Below, one piece after another: positions 35,280 through 44,870 of a stretch of DNA of 64,000 bases. The first letter of the stretch is position 1. Each line of letters begins with the position of its first letter. The DNA is taken from NCBI RefSeq assembly GCF_900168685.1, contig NZ_FVZN01000010.1:1-64000 (forward strand), read 5' to 3'. The stretch comes from Solibacillus isronensis (GTDB lineage Bacteria > Bacillota > Bacilli > Bacillales_A > Planococcaceae). Under the pieces are notes generated by a model, which saw nothing but the letters and a program-made list of their open reading frames with translations, made no database searches and was not told where the DNA came from. The position numbers and the translations under genes were made by a program.

Positions 35280-36362
35280 TTGTTAACAATAAGGCTGGCA
35301 AATGAAATTGTAGAACAAACAATGTTACGGTTGAAGCGTAATGTAAATGTAATGAACATTGACGGTATTATATTAGCTTCCGGTGATAAGGAGCGGGTTG
35401 AAAAATTTCATGAAGGTGCAAAGTATGTGGCGGAAACGAAGAAAACACTCATAATATCAGATGACAATATACATGATTTTCCCCGAACAAAGCATGGAAT
35501 AAATTTGCCGATCTTTTTCCAGGACGAAATCGTTTGTATTATTGGAATTACCGGTTTGGTCGATGAGGAGCTGCTAAATATTTCTTCATTAGTTCAGTTA
35601 ACCGCAGAAGTTTTAGTACATCAGGCTCTTATTGAATCTAAAAGCGAGTGGCAGCGGAAAATGAGTGTACATATTTTTGAAGAACTGATTAGTGGCACAT
35701 CCATAAATCGGGTTATAAAAGAACGGATAAATAAACTGTCCATTCCTTTTCTTGCCCCATATTGCATCATATTATTGAAGGCTGAACAAAAGACTGGTTC
35801 CCACCGGACACTTATTCAATATATCGAAGACTTCTTTTATAACAAACCCGTCATTTTTGGACATTTTCAGTTGGACGAATATTTTATTTTAACGACTGAA
35901 ATGGATCAGCCTACTCTGACTAAATTAGTGGAAGCTTTTAATACATATATAAAAAGCAAATTCCGTATAAAAATTGCTGTCGGTGAACATGTCAAAGATC
36001 TCGAACGACTACCGCATTCCTATAAAACAGCACAGTTAGCCTTAAAGCATCACCACACCGTCTCAAAAGTAATTTACCATAAGGAAGTTGAAGTTTTTAC
36101 ATTATTTAATCCTGATGCGGCCCAACACTACAGTATAAAAACCTTGAACCGGCTTGATGATAAATTACTAATTACATTGCAATGCTTTTTTAATAATAAC
36201 AAGTCAGCTTCAGCGACGGCCGATGAATTACAAATACATCGGCATACATTAGCTTACCGGCTATCACAAATTAGAGAGCAAACCGAATTAAACCCTAATG
36301 AATTTCACGATGCGTTAAAACTGCAAATCGCACTATGGCATCATGTAGGAATAAACGAATAA
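35280..36362 (+). CDS. CdaR-family sugar-diacid/glycerate regulator
   Basis: A 360-residue regulator. The N-terminal diacid-recognition domain (about 1-130) begins with LANEIVEQTMLRLKRNVNVM and contains MNIDGIILASGD; a central GGDEF-like region follows; the C-terminal PucR-type helix-turn-helix reads ATADELQIHRHTLAYRLSQI (about residues 305-345). It is the expected activator of the divergent glycerate kinase-permease pair. The start is TTG at 35280 after GAGGTG; a 17-codon longer reading lacks a binding site. Confidence 0.87.
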   Translation: MLTIRLANEIVEQTMLRLKRNVNVMNIDGIILASGDKERVEKFHEGAKYVAETKKTLIISDDNIHDFPRTKHGINLPIFFQDEIVCIIGITGLVDEELLNISSLVQLTAEVLVHQALIESKSEWQRKMSVHIFEELISGTSINRVIKERINKLSIPFLAPYCIILLKAEQKTGSHRTLIQYIEDFFYNKPVIFGHFQLDEYFILTTEMDQPTLTKLVEAFNTYIKSKFRIKIAVGEHVKDLERLPHSYKTAQLALKHHHTVSKVIYHKEVEVFTLFNPDAAQHYSIKTLNRLDDKLLITLQCFFNNNKSASATADELQIHRHTLAYRLSQIREQTELNPNEFHDALKLQIALWHHVGINE

Positions 36363-36397
36363 AAAAATGCCATTTCGATAAAAGAAATGGCATTTTT
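36363..36397. terminator. Bidirectional terminator, regulator / yfkH
   Basis: AAAAATGCCATTTC (36363-36376) and its perfect complement (36384-36397) form a 14-bp stem. Confidence 0.85.
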
Positions 36398-36414
36398 CCG
36401 TATTTAATTTCCAC

Positions 36415-37350
36415 CTAAAAAACAGGAGATTTAGCTTGCTTTTTACTTTCCTTGGCAAGTTGCCTTTTCTGGAATGACGCATTTAGCAGTCCTCCCAATA
36501 TAAGAATCATGCCGGTGAAATATAGCCAAAGCATTAAAATAATGACCCCACCAATACTTCCGTATGTCGAACTGTAATTTCCAAAATTGTTAATATAGAA
36601 TGAGAATCCGTAAGTTAATACAAGCCAGCCCAAAGTCGCAAACACAGCTCCTGGAATAACACTAAACATCGTTAATCGCGGGTCTGTATTCGGAACGATC
36701 CAATACATGATTGAGATTACGATGAAAATAAGTGTTGGCGGCGTAATCCAGCGCACAAAGTTCCAAATGCTTTCGAATGACTCCTCTACACCTAAATAGC
36801 CAAAAACGATATTACCGATCTGCTGACCAAAAACCGGGAATAACAGAGCAATTAAAATAACTGCTACTAATGCAATCGTAAAAACAAGAGACCATAAACG
36901 GTTTAAAAATCCTGCTCTACCTTCTACATCATAGGCACGGTTTAATGCTTTCATCAGTGCATCAACACCTCTTGAAGCAGACCAGAGCGTACCAATAATA
37001 CCGATTGAAAGCAGACCGCCGTTTTGATTGTTCAATACATCAGTTAGCGTAGATTCGATCAGTCCATATACTTCTTCTGGCATAACATCACTTAAAAAAT
37101 CGAATATTTGCCCTTGTTCCAAATTTAAATACGGTAAAAGCGTTACCATAAAAATAAGCATAGGGAAAAATGATAACAGGAAAAAATAGGCCAACTGTGC
37201 CCCCATGCCTGACATGTCCACATTTTTTATCCGATAAATTAAATCTTGGATGAACCCTTTTGTCGTTAATATATTTATTTGGCTGCGCTCCGGTGAAACA
37301 TATGATTTTACAAGTGAAATCTTTTCTTTTAGTTCTTCCTTTTCTTCCAT
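36415..37350 (-). CDS. yfkH: YihY/BrkB-type membrane protein (YfkH)
   Basis: A 311-residue protein of the YihY/virulence factor BrkB family with six predicted membrane segments. The family signatures GMGAQLAYFFLLSFFPMLIF, GTLWSASRGVDALMKALNRAYDV and the later YGSIGGVIILMLWLY are clear. Once misnamed ribonuclease BN; actual function unknown, perhaps transport. The ATG follows AGGTGGTG. About 58 bp downstream of the YtxH-like gene on the same strand. Confidence 0.87.
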   Translation of the reverse strand: MEEKEELKEKISLVKSYVSPERSQINILTTKGFIQDLIYRIKNVDMSGMGAQLAYFFLLSFFPMLIFMVTLLPYLNLEQGQIFDFLSDVMPEEVYGLIESTLTDVLNNQNGGLLSIGIIGTLWSASRGVDALMKALNRAYDVEGRAGFLNRLWSLVFTIALVAVILIALLFPVFGQQIGNIVFGYLGVEESFESIWNFVRWITPPTLIFIVISIMYWIVPNTDPRLTMFSVIPGAVFATLGWLVLTYGFSFYINNFGNYSSTYGSIGGVIILMLWLYFTGMILILGGLLNASFQKRQLAKESKKQAKSPVF

Positions 37351-37408
37351 GCTGCCACCACCTGTTCACATTATATTGATTCAGTGGATATCATGGACAG
37401 ACATCCGG

Positions 37409-37738
37409 TTACCCGATTTGATCGTCCTTTTTCGAGAAAGCCTGAATCGTTTCTGAAACCATACTTTGAATTGTAGCAGGTAACTCTTTAATATCATTTT
37501 GGTTTTGCATAATTGATTGGACACCATTATTTACTGTCCCGTACAATGATTGTGCTTGGTCCATTTTTGTTTCTACCAATGCCATTAATTCATCGCGATT
37601 TTCAGCATAGTATGTTACTGTATCTTTTGCTTTCTTTGCTGTTTCTACAGTATGCTCCCGAGTTTGTTTGTCCAACATACTAATTGCTGCACCAGTTACG
37701 GCTCCAATCGCTATAAAAGGTAATAGTTTACTTTTCAT
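37409..37738 (-). CDS. YtxH-like small protein
   Basis: A 109-residue protein with one short N-terminal hydrophobic segment containing AIGAVTGAAISML, typical of YtxH-type anchors, followed by an amphipathic helical body. YtxH-like proteins are often general-stress proteins; function unclear. The ATG follows AGGAGGAG. Likely in one transcript with yfkH. Confidence 0.7.
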   Translation of the reverse strand: MKSKLLPFIAIGAVTGAAISMLDKQTREHTVETAKKAKDTVTYYAENRDELMALVETKMDQAQSLYGTVNNGVQSIMQNQNDIKELPATIQSMVSETIQAFSKKDDQIG

Positions 37739-37922
37739 TATTTTTTCTCCTCCTATATATGCTTTCGTATTCCCCTAATAATTTTTCATAAAACTTATCT
37801 ATTTGTATTTTAACGAATGTTCGATATTATTAAAAGTATTCAGTTAACTTTAACCTGTTGACAAGATGATGGTTGCATGAAATGATATTTTTGTAAACAT
37901 TGAAAGGTAGGGCACACAAATT

Positions 37923-38144
37923 ATGGACTTATCAAACCCGTCGCAGCAAAATGTCATCTATATGATCGAGCAAATTAAAGAAAAACTTCGTATGGTAAAT
38001 GTTGATGCTATGCAGTCTACTGCATTTGATGAAGAAAAATACGAAGATCTACAATATTTATATGAAATGGTTATGAAACGCGATTCATTTAGCCCAAGCG
38101 AAATGAATGCCATCGTAGCAGAACTAGGCGCCCTTCGTAAATAA
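37923..38144 (+). CDS. yfkK: UPF0435 protein YfkK
   Basis: A 73-residue protein of the UPF0435/DUF1128 family: the middle [12 protein letters not shown] and the end [18 protein letters not shown] are the family's conserved parts. Function unknown. The ATG follows AAAGGTAGGG. Its terminator (39543-39581) has been displaced by an ISL3 insertion that begins 24 bp after the stop codon. Confidence 0.87.
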   Translation: MDLSNPSQQNVIYMIEQIKEKLRMVNVDAMQSTAFDEEKYEDLQYLYEMVMKRDSFSPSEMNAIVAELGALRK

Positions 38145-38160
38145 CATCAAATGTGTAATG

Positions 38161-38168
38161 CGAAAAAG
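38161..38168. repeat. ISL3 target-site duplication, left copy
   Basis: CGAAAAAG immediately outside the left inverted repeat; an identical copy follows the right end at 39541-39548. Confidence 0.9.
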
Positions 38169-39540
38169 GGTTCTAAATCAAATGTTGGGGTGAAATTATT
38201 CTAAACAGATTTCATCCCACATGACCACCCAAATTTTTATACTTCAAATTTAATAAAATCTTTGCCTTAAAGTGATCGAAACGTCTGAATCCATATGCAT
38301 TCCGTTTCATCACTTTTGTTTTATTATTAATGCCTTCTAAGAAGCCATTTGAATAACCAAATGTAAAGCTATTTAAGATTTCTGTCTGCCAATTTTTAAA
38401 TGTCTGAATCGCACGTTTAAATGCAGGAATCCCTGATTCTTCAACTTGTTTGTAGAACTGAAATAGTCCCTCTTTAATCTTTGATACATCGGTTTCTTTT
38501 TTTGCCTGATCAAACCATTCACAGTAGCTTTGTTTTAGATGATACGCTGCTTTTAAAATAGGAGACATCTCTGTATAGCGGGTTAAATAAAATTGATCCG
38601 TTTCTTTCAGCTTTTCTGGACGTTTATAGAGCACATGCCGCATTCTTTTACACTTTTTCCGGTCGTATTCGTGCCAGTCCTTTTGAACTTCTCGACGAAC
38701 CGAATCTAGTGCCCAATAAATATAACGACAGTAATGAAAGCGATCTGCCACAATGACCGGTCTACCTAAAGACTGGCGGACCGCTGATTTAAAGGAAGGG
38801 CTCATATCCATCACCACGATTTCCACTTCACTTCCGTAACGCTTCAAATAATCTTTAATCGTTTCTTTTCGGCGGTTTGGCAAAATATCGATCGGTTCTT
38901 TGGTTTCGGCATTCGCTATAATTAATTGATATTTTCCTGCGTCGGTATCGCCTTTATATTCATCAATCGCAATCGCTTTCGGCAATTGAACACCTTGGAC
39001 CATTTCTTTATGCACCATTTTCTTAAAGCGACGAATTACGGTTGTGCTAGAGGTACCCGTAACCTCCGCTGCTTCTTTAAATGTCTTCGCTTTAATTGCG
39101 CGAATGCTTAACGCTTGATTCGCTTCTTTTGTAAAACGCTGATACCGCTCAATAAAGGATGCTTTTTCAGCGAAGCGCTTTCCACAACCGCATGCATAAC
39201 GACGGCGCTTATAAAAGATTACGGTCATTCGCTCAAACCATTTTAAGTGCTTAATTTTTTGAATCCGGTAATCATGTACTTTCGTAGTCCATTGTTGGCA
39301 GGCTGGGCATTGATGTGCCTGACGGGGAAGTTCAATCGAAATTGCCATACCCATCTCTAACTCTTCAATTTTTGTAATTTCTACATCTTTTAATCCTGGG
39401 ATATTCATGTTAAAATTCATACAGCACAAATCACCTTTCTATTGCTTGTTTCTCGACAATTCAAGTATATAAAAAAGTGTGATTTTGTGCTTTTTTTAGT
39501 TGTGAAATTGTTTGAATACCCCAACAAATATTATAGAACC
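38169..39540 (-). mobile_element. ISL3-family insertion sequence, 1372 bp, complete
   Basis: The ends are imperfect inverted repeats beginning GGTTCTA and both containing TGTTGGGGT (38169 inward, 39540 inward). An 8-bp duplication CGAAAAAG flanks them, the length expected for ISL3. One transposase gene spans most of it. The perfect duplication suggests recent insertion. The target is the base of a terminator hairpin between yfkK and psuG. Confidence 0.95.
38212..39420 (-). CDS. ISL3-family transposase
   Basis: A 402-residue transposase. N-terminal zinc-finger cysteines (CPACQQW ... CGCGKRF, about residues 38-90) precede a helix-turn-helix (EAAEVTGTSSTTVIRRF) and the DDE domain: first Asp in AIDEYKG, second in VVMDMSPSFK, Glu in GFLEGINNKTKVMKR. 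All look intact. The start is ATG at 39418-39420 about 10 bases after AAAGGTGA; a TTG three codons earlier is within the site. Confidence 0.93.
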   Translation of the reverse strand: MNFNMNIPGLKDVEITKIEELEMGMAISIELPRQAHQCPACQQWTTKVHDYRIQKIKHLKWFERMTVIFYKRRRYACGCGKRFAEKASFIERYQRFTKEANQALSIRAIKAKTFKEAAEVTGTSSTTVIRRFKKMVHKEMVQGVQLPKAIAIDEYKGDTDAGKYQLIIANAETKEPIDILPNRRKETIKDYLKRYGSEVEIVVMDMSPSFKSAVRQSLGRPVIVADRFHYCRYIYWALDSVRREVQKDWHEYDRKKCKRMRHVLYKRPEKLKETDQFYLTRYTEMSPILKAAYHLKQSYCEWFDQAKKETDVSKIKEGLFQFYKQVEESGIPAFKRAIQTFKNWQTEILNSFTFGYSNGFLEGINNKTKVMKRNAYGFRRFDHFKAKILLNLKYKNLGGHVG

Positions 39541-39548
39541 CGAAAAAG
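39541..39548. repeat. ISL3 target-site duplication, right copy
   Basis: CGAAAAAG directly after the right inverted repeat, identical to 38161-38168. Confidence 0.9.
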
Positions 39549-39583
39549 AAGCTCATCGATTAATTCGACAAGCTTCTTTTTTT
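39543..39583. terminator. Terminator between yfkK and psuG
   Basis: AAAAAGAAGCT (39543-39553) pairs with AGCTTCTTTTT (39571-39581). It is the original bidirectional terminator; it now serves psuG on the minus strand and is separated from yfkK by the ISL3 element. Confidence 0.8.
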
Positions 39584-39610
39584 CATTTAATATTCCCCAG
39601 GAAATATTAA

Positions 39611-40519
39611 TTATTTATTTAATTCGACAGCGATTTTTGCACCTACACGGGCATTATGTTTAACAAGGGCAATATTTGCATCCAATGATTTACCTTCTGT
39701 CAGCTCTTTAACTTTGCCTAATAGGAATGGTGTTACATTTTTGCCTGCGATACCTTGTTCTTTTGCTTCATTTAATGCATTTTCAATAATTCCGTCGATA
39801 ACGCTTGATTCCATAGCATCTTCAACTGGAATTGGGTTTGCGATTAATGCGCCGCCACGTAAACCTAAATCCCATTTTGCGCGTAAAATTGCGGCTGTTT
39901 CTTCTGCAGAATCAACACGGATATTTACATCGAATTCACTTTCACGTGCATAGAATGCAGGCAATTTATCTGTTCCGTAACCGATTACCGGTACACCTTT
40001 TGTTTCAAGGTATTCCAATGTTAAGCCGATGTCTAAAATCGATTTTGCACCTGCACATACTACAGCTACATTTGTCATTGCCAGCTCTTCCAAGTCTGCA
40101 GAAATATCCATTGTTGTTTCAGCGCCACGGTGAACTCCACCAATACCACCTGTTACGAATAATTCAATACCAGCAAGCTCAGCACAGATCATAGTTGCTG
40201 CTACAGTTGTTGCACCGATTTTTTTTGTTGCAAGCAAATAGCCAATATCACGACGGCTTGTTTTTGCTACACCTTGCGCATTACCGAACATTTCTAATTC
40301 TTCATCAGATAAACCGATTTTAATTTTTCCATCGATTAATGCGATTGTTGCCGGTACAGCACCGCCATCACGAATAATTTGTTCCACTTCACGAGCTGTT
40401 TGTACATTTTGTGGATATGGCATACCGTGTGAAATAATTGTAGATTCCAATGCGACTATTGGTAAGCCTTTCTCTTTAGCTTCTAATACCTCTTGTGAAT
40501 ATGATAAATATTGTTCCAT
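39611..40519 (-). CDS. psuG: Pseudouridine-5'-phosphate glycosidase
   Basis: A 302-residue enzyme splitting pseudouridine 5'-phosphate to uracil and ribose 5-phosphate. Clear family signatures: [17 protein letters not shown] near the N-terminus, [17 protein letters not shown] in the middle with catalytic and Mn-site residues, and the late IANPIP. The ATG (40517-40519) follows GGAGGAATTTATA and overlaps the psuK stop by one base (TAATG), so translation is coupled. Acts after PsuK in RNA-derived pseudouridine salvage. Confidence 0.95.
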   Translation of the reverse strand: MEQYLSYSQEVLEAKEKGLPIVALESTIISHGMPYPQNVQTAREVEQIIRDGGAVPATIALIDGKIKIGLSDEELEMFGNAQGVAKTSRRDIGYLLATKKIGATTVAATMICAELAGIELFVTGGIGGVHRGAETTMDISADLEELAMTNVAVVCAGAKSILDIGLTLEYLETKGVPVIGYGTDKLPAFYARESEFDVNIRVDSAEETAAILRAKWDLGLRGGALIANPIPVEDAMESSVIDGIIENALNEAKEQGIAGKNVTPFLLGKVKELTEGKSLDANIALVKHNARVGAKIAVELNK

Positions 40520-41607
40520 TATAAATTCCTCCATTCAAGTAAGTTATCTTTTGTTAAATCTTCACGAACTGTTTTATCCGATTGCAATGTTTTTGATGCA
40601 TTTACCAACCCGAGCTGGATTGCTTCTTCAAGTTCTTCATCGTTTAATACACCATGTAAAAAGGCACTGACAAATGCATCTCCGGCACCTGTAACATCGA
40701 CAATATTTCTCGTTGCAATTGCCTTGTAATGTACTACATTACCTTCGTTACCTACCATTACTCCATGCTCGCCTAAAGTGAGCACAACATGCTCCGCTCC
40801 TTTTTGCAACAACGTGCTAACAGCTTTTTCATAATGGCTATATGTGTCCAGCTTTATATTTAAATAGCTTTCCGCCTCATCACGATTGCAAATAAAGTAA
40901 CGGATACCGTGCAGGTCCTGCGACAAATTCTTCATCTTAGGTGATGAAACAGGGATTACCGCCAATGCGATATTACGCTCTATTGCGAATGTCCTAATAT
41001 ATTCTACTGTTTCTAGCGGGCTGTTTAAGTCAATGACAATACAGCTGGCATTTTGTAATATTGCTTCATGCTTTTTTAAAACACTCGGCAACAACTTTTC
41101 ATAAATCGCCATATTTGCCATCGATATTACAAGTTCGCCCATATTATCAAGTACTGCTGTATAAGAACCTGTATTATAATCGCTTAATTTCTCTACTAAA
41201 TCTACATTCATCATACTCTTACAATTTTGTTCAATAAATGCACTATCATGATCATCACCCATTACAGTAATCAGTGAAACACGGTTACCTAATCGCCCTA
41301 AATTTTCTGCGATATTACGGGCTACGCCGCCTACAGATTCTGTAACATTAGCAGGATTGGAAGTCCCTAATTGGACATTTTGCTCAATAGTGAATTTACG
41401 ATCGATATTGGCACCACCAATTGCAATGATTTGATTTTTTTCCGGCAAAACATAAGCACGTCCTAAAATTTCCCCTCGTTTTATAAGGGAAGAAATCATA
41501 TTGGCAAGCGCCGGCCTGGACATTCCAAGCTGTTCTGCCATTTCCTGTTGTGATAAGTAGGGATTCCTTTTTATTAATTGAAAAATTAACTTTTCCTTTT
41601 CATTCAA
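40519..41607 (-). CDS. psuK: Pseudouridine kinase with N-terminal HTH (PfkB family)
   Basis: A 362-residue protein with two parts. Residues 1-55 form a winged helix-turn-helix ([22 protein letters not shown]). The rest is a PfkB carbohydrate kinase: [23 protein letters not shown] and the ATP/anion-hole signature [10 protein letters not shown]. It phosphorylates pseudouridine for PsuG. The DNA-binding domain suggests it also regulates its operon; a perfect palindrome lies over its own -10. The start is TTG at 41605-41607, after GAGGTGAT. Confidence 0.92.
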   Translation of the reverse strand: MNEKEKLIFQLIKRNPYLSQQEMAEQLGMSRPALANMISSLIKRGEILGRAYVLPEKNQIIAIGGANIDRKFTIEQNVQLGTSNPANVTESVGGVARNIAENLGRLGNRVSLITVMGDDHDSAFIEQNCKSMMNVDLVEKLSDYNTGSYTAVLDNMGELVISMANMAIYEKLLPSVLKKHEAILQNASCIVIDLNSPLETVEYIRTFAIERNIALAVIPVSSPKMKNLSQDLHGIRYFICNRDEAESYLNIKLDTYSHYEKAVSTLLQKGAEHVVLTLGEHGVMVGNEGNVVHYKAIATRNIVDVTGAGDAFVSAFLHGVLNDEELEEAIQLGLVNASKTLQSDKTVREDLTKDNLLEWRNL

Positions 41608-41632
41608 CTTTATCACCTCGAATCAAACATTT

Positions 41633-41648
41633 GTTTATAATTATAAAC
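41633..41648 (-). promoter_or_regulatory. Palindromic operator candidate of psuKG
   Basis: GTTTATAATTATAAAC is a perfect 16-bp palindrome covering the -10 element. It sits between two further TTTGTTTA-type half sites, and is a good candidate for autoregulation by the HTH of PsuK (inference). Confidence 0.55.
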
Positions 41649-41668
41649 TTTTGTTTACCTAATGTCAA
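41640..41668 (-). promoter_or_regulatory. psuKG promoter
   Basis: The minus strand has TTGACA (41663-41668), a 17-bp spacer and TATAAT (41640-41645): a perfect consensus sigma-A promoter about 33 bp upstream of the psuK start. Confidence 0.85.
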
Positions 41669-41734
41669 ATTAATACTAAATATTTTCATCCCGAGTAGTA
41701 TGGAAGTACTTACTTCTTTTATGAGCGATGAAAT

Positions 41735-41778
41735 TTAAAAAAAGCTGTTCAGAAAGTTTTCCTTTCCAAACAGCTTTC
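41735..41778 (-). terminator. Terminator after motB
   Basis: On the minus strand AAGCTGTTTgGAAAG pairs with CTTTCtGAACAGCTT (41763-41777, 41742-41756), followed by a T run. It begins about 4 bases past the motB stop codon. Confidence 0.75.
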
Positions 41779-41781
41779 TTA

Positions 41782-42540
41782 CTATTCTACAATTACATCG
41801 CCATTTTCTGCTATACGTGGCTGTACGAGCACTTCAACACGGCGGTTTTTAGCTCTGCCTTCTTCAGTATCATTCGTAGCAATCGGCTGGAATTCTCCAA
41901 AGCCTTTTACACTAAAGTATTTGGAATCAAGTCCTTCATTGCCCGATACGATTTCCTTCATGAAATTTACTGCACGCATAACTGACAGATCCCAGTTAGA
42001 ATCAAATTCCGGTGTCTTAATCGGTACATTATCTGTATGACCTGTAATGACAATATTACGCGGTGGATCAAACATTAATAATTGAGCAAGCTCGTCAGCA
42101 ATTGTATTATATTCCGCTTTTACATCCGCTCGTCCCATATCGAATAAAATACTGTCCCGGATAGTAATCAATAATCCTTCTTCTGTCATTTTAGTTTCAA
42201 ACTGATCTTCCAGTTCATTAATCGCAATAAACTCGTCCACACGGTTTTGCGTTTCATGGAGGCGTTCCTGATCCTCCATATATTTGGATAACCCCGTTGT
42301 TGAATTATCAGGTGGTTGTATGACAGATGAGTTGTCCATTACACCTGTGCCACCAGTAAAAATATTATTAAATACTGCAGACATTTGCTCTAATTTCTTC
42401 TCATCCACTGAGCTTGATGCAAAAAGTACAATAAATAATGCTAATAATAAAGTTAATATATCTGCATAAGGTACTAACCAGGACTCGTCAATATGCTCCT
42501 CATGCTTTTTATGTCTTTTACGCTTCTTTGCCAAGGCCAC
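41782..42540 (-). CDS. motB: Flagellar motor stator protein MotB
   Basis: A 252-residue stator protein. A basic N-terminus precedes one membrane helix with the ion-binding Asp in PYADILTLLLALFIVLFA (D27), of the proton-type pattern. An OmpA-like peptidoglycan-binding domain follows (TGHTDNVPI, NWDLSVMRAVNFM, GFGEFQPIATNDTEEGRAKNRR). The start is uncertain: GTG at 42540 or TTG at 42534; both lie in a GGGGCGGGTGG region. Overlaps the motA end by about 20 bp, as usual for motAB. No other flagellar genes are in the window. Confidence 0.93.
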   Translation of the reverse strand: MALAKKRKRHKKHEEHIDESWLVPYADILTLLLALFIVLFASSSVDEKKLEQMSAVFNNIFTGGTGVMDNSSVIQPPDNSTTGLSKYMEDQERLHETQNRVDEFIAINELEDQFETKMTEEGLLITIRDSILFDMGRADVKAEYNTIADELAQLLMFDPPRNIVITGHTDNVPIKTPEFDSNWDLSVMRAVNFMKEIVSGNEGLDSKYFSVKGFGEFQPIATNDTEEGRAKNRRVEVLVQPRIAENGDVIVE

Positions 42541-43318
42541 CCGCCCCGCTTTCGGTAATTTGCTTACGTTCTTCCATCGTTAAATATGAAGCCAGCTTCT
42601 GCTCGATTACACGAGGCGCTTCACCTTCAAGGACGGATAAAATTCCTTCAATCATCATCAGCTTTTGCTTAACTTCTACAGCAGATTTGCGTTTTAGCTT
42701 GTTGGCAAATGGATGCCATAAAACGTAACCTGTGAAAATACCCAATAACGTTGCAACAAAGGCCGCTGAAATGGCATGCCCTAATTTATCAATATCAGAC
42801 ATATCTTTTAATGCAGCGATAAGACCTACTACAGCACCTAATACCCCAAGTGTCGGTGCATATGTACCCGCTTGCGAGAAAATGCCTGCTCCACTTGCAT
42901 GACGGTCTTCCAGCGCTTCAACTTCCTCTGTTAATACATCGCGAATATAGTCTGCGTTTTGACCGTCAATCGCTAATGTCAGACCATTCTTTAAAAATGG
43001 ATCTTCAATTTCAGCTGCTTTGCTTTCTAATGCCAATAGCCCTTCACGACGAGCTAAATCTGCCCATTGTGAAAACATTTTGATCAAGTCGATATCACTT
43101 GCGAGTTTTGTTTCTGAAAATAAAATTTTAAATAGCTTTGGAATTCTTTTTAATTCCTTCATCGGGAAAGCGATTGTAACTGCAGCAATCGTACCGAAAA
43201 TAATAATTAAAATCGCAGCAGGGTTTATTAACACTTCCGGTGTAACGCCTTTTAAGAACATCCCGACTAACAGGGCGATAAAGGCGATGATAACCCCAAC
43301 AACTGATGATATATCCAT
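42518..43318 (-). CDS. motA: Flagellar motor stator protein MotA
   Basis: A 266-residue proton channel subunit with four membrane helices, a large cytoplasmic loop between helices 2 and 3 carrying basic residues (RREGLLALESKA) and the GTYAPTLGVLGAVVGLI region of helix 3, where conserved prolines flank the channel. The start is ATG at 43316-43318 after GGAGG; a TTG five codons earlier is inside the site. With motB it forms the stator operon. A sigma-D-like sequence is noted upstream. Confidence 0.94.
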   Translation of the reverse strand: MDISSVVGVIIAFIALLVGMFLKGVTPEVLINPAAILIIIFGTIAAVTIAFPMKELKRIPKLFKILFSETKLASDIDLIKMFSQWADLARREGLLALESKAAEIEDPFLKNGLTLAIDGQNADYIRDVLTEEVEALEDRHASGAGIFSQAGTYAPTLGVLGAVVGLIAALKDMSDIDKLGHAISAAFVATLLGIFTGYVLWHPFANKLKRKSAVEVKQKLMMIEGILSVLEGEAPRVIEQKLASYLTMEERKQITESGAGGLGKEA

Positions 43319-43351
43319 ATATAGTACCTCCAAATTACGATGTCTTTTCTT

Positions 43352-43378
43352 ATTTCGGTATATTTAAATTTTTATTAA
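43352..43378 (-). promoter_or_regulatory. Possible sigma-D promoter of motAB
   Basis: On the minus strand TTAA (43375-43378), 15 bp, ACCGAAAT (43352-43359) resembles TAAA-N15-GCCGATAA with several mismatches. It lies about 35 bp before motA. Suggestive because B. subtilis motAB uses sigma-D; weak by itself. Confidence 0.3.
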
Positions 43379-43509
43379 CTTCCTTTACACTAGTTATAAG
43401 AAGATTTTTTTATTTTTGACACATTATTGTTCTTATCTGAGCTGGAATATGACTATTCATGTGTCAGGAATTAACTAATTTTTAAGATAATAATTGGAGG
43501 AATGAATCA

Positions 43510-44745
43510 ATGAATTCTATGTTCGAAGCAAATTTAACGAAATACGCGGAACTAGCAGTAAAAATCGGTGTCAATATTCAGCCGAATCAATATTTGTATA
43601 TTGCTGCTTCTATCGAATCGGCACCTTTTGTACAAGTAGTGACAAAAATCGCTTATGAAATTGGAGCGAAACAAGTATTTGTAGATTATACCGATGATCA
43701 AATTACACGTGCTCGATACGAGTTGGCACCGGAAGATTCTTTCGACTTCTTCCCTCCTTGGAAAGTGCAGGAGCGTGAATGGCTTGCTGAAGAAGGTGCG
43801 GCATTTATGAGCATCGTATCTCAAAGTCCGGATTTACTGTCGGGGATTGATTCAAAACGAATTGCAGCATTCCAGAAGGCTTCGGGCACAGCATTAAACA
43901 AATACCGCCAATATGTTCAGTCAGATAAAATTAGCTGGACGGTTATTGCAGCTCCATCAAAACAATGGGCTCGTAAAGTATTCCCGGATTTACCGGAAGA
44001 AAAGCAAGTAGATGCATTATGGGATGCTATCTTTAAAGCGACACGTGCTGATCTTGATAACCCGGTAGAAGCTTGGGCACAGCATAATGACAACTTGCAT
44101 GAAAAAGTTGATTACTTAAACAATAAAAACTATGCGAAATTGCATTATACAGCCCCTGGTACGGACTTGACGATTGAGCTTCCTAAAGGTCATTTATGGT
44201 GCGGGGCTGGCAGTATCAACGAAAAAGGCGAAGAATTCATGGCAAATATGCCGACTGAAGAGGTTTTCACAGTACCGCATAAAGATGGTGTAAACGGGTA
44301 TGTATCTAGTACAAAACCATTAAGCTATGGCGGTAATATTATCGACAACTTCAAACTTACATTTGAAAATGGACGCATTGTTAAAGTAGAGGCCGAGCAA
44401 GGTGAAGAAGTGTTAAAAAATCTTGTTGCTACAGATGAAGGCTCACATTATTTAGGAGAAGTAGCACTTGTTCCATTCCATTCTCCAATTTCACAGTCGA
44501 ATATTTTATTCTACAATACATTATTCGATGAAAATGCATCAAACCATTTGGCAATCGGCAGCGCCTATGCATTTTGTATCGAAGGCGGAAAGTCAATGTC
44601 ACGAGATGAGTTAAAAGCTAACGGTTTAAACGAAAGTATCACACATGTCGATTTCATGATCGGCTCTGAACAGATGAATATTGACGGAATTACTACAGAT
44701 GGACAAACTGAGCCAGTTTTCCGTAACGGAAACTGGGCATTTTAA
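43510..44745 (+). CDS. M29 family aminopeptidase (AmpS-like), copy 1
   Basis: A 411-residue metallo-aminopeptidase of the thermophilic M29 family (AmpS/PepS). Family features: N-terminal YAELAVKIGVNIQPNQ, central NNKNYAKLHYTAPGTDLTIELP, then metal-ligand region ANMPTEEVFTVPHKDGVNGYV, GSHYLGEVALVPFHSPIS and FDENASNHLAIGSAYAFC with Glu/His ligands, ending FMIGSEQMNIDGI. Cytosolic, removes N-terminal residues. The ATG follows TTGGAGG. A close paralogue is at 55391-56620. Confidence 0.92.
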   Translation: MNSMFEANLTKYAELAVKIGVNIQPNQYLYIAASIESAPFVQVVTKIAYEIGAKQVFVDYTDDQITRARYELAPEDSFDFFPPWKVQEREWLAEEGAAFMSIVSQSPDLLSGIDSKRIAAFQKASGTALNKYRQYVQSDKISWTVIAAPSKQWARKVFPDLPEEKQVDALWDAIFKATRADLDNPVEAWAQHNDNLHEKVDYLNNKNYAKLHYTAPGTDLTIELPKGHLWCGAGSINEKGEEFMANMPTEEVFTVPHKDGVNGYVSSTKPLSYGGNIIDNFKLTFENGRIVKVEAEQGEEVLKNLVATDEGSHYLGEVALVPFHSPISQSNILFYNTLFDENASNHLAIGSAYAFCIEGGKSMSRDELKANGLNESITHVDFMIGSEQMNIDGITTDGQTEPVFRNGNWAF

Positions 44746-44870
44746 TAGCAAGTGAGATTCTGTCTATTGACAATAAACAAAATTTCAAGATGTCGCCATA
44801 TTTACAATTTTTTCTACATTAACTAACTAAATTACCCTACAATGTTCCAATTTATTAGGTTATAATTGGT

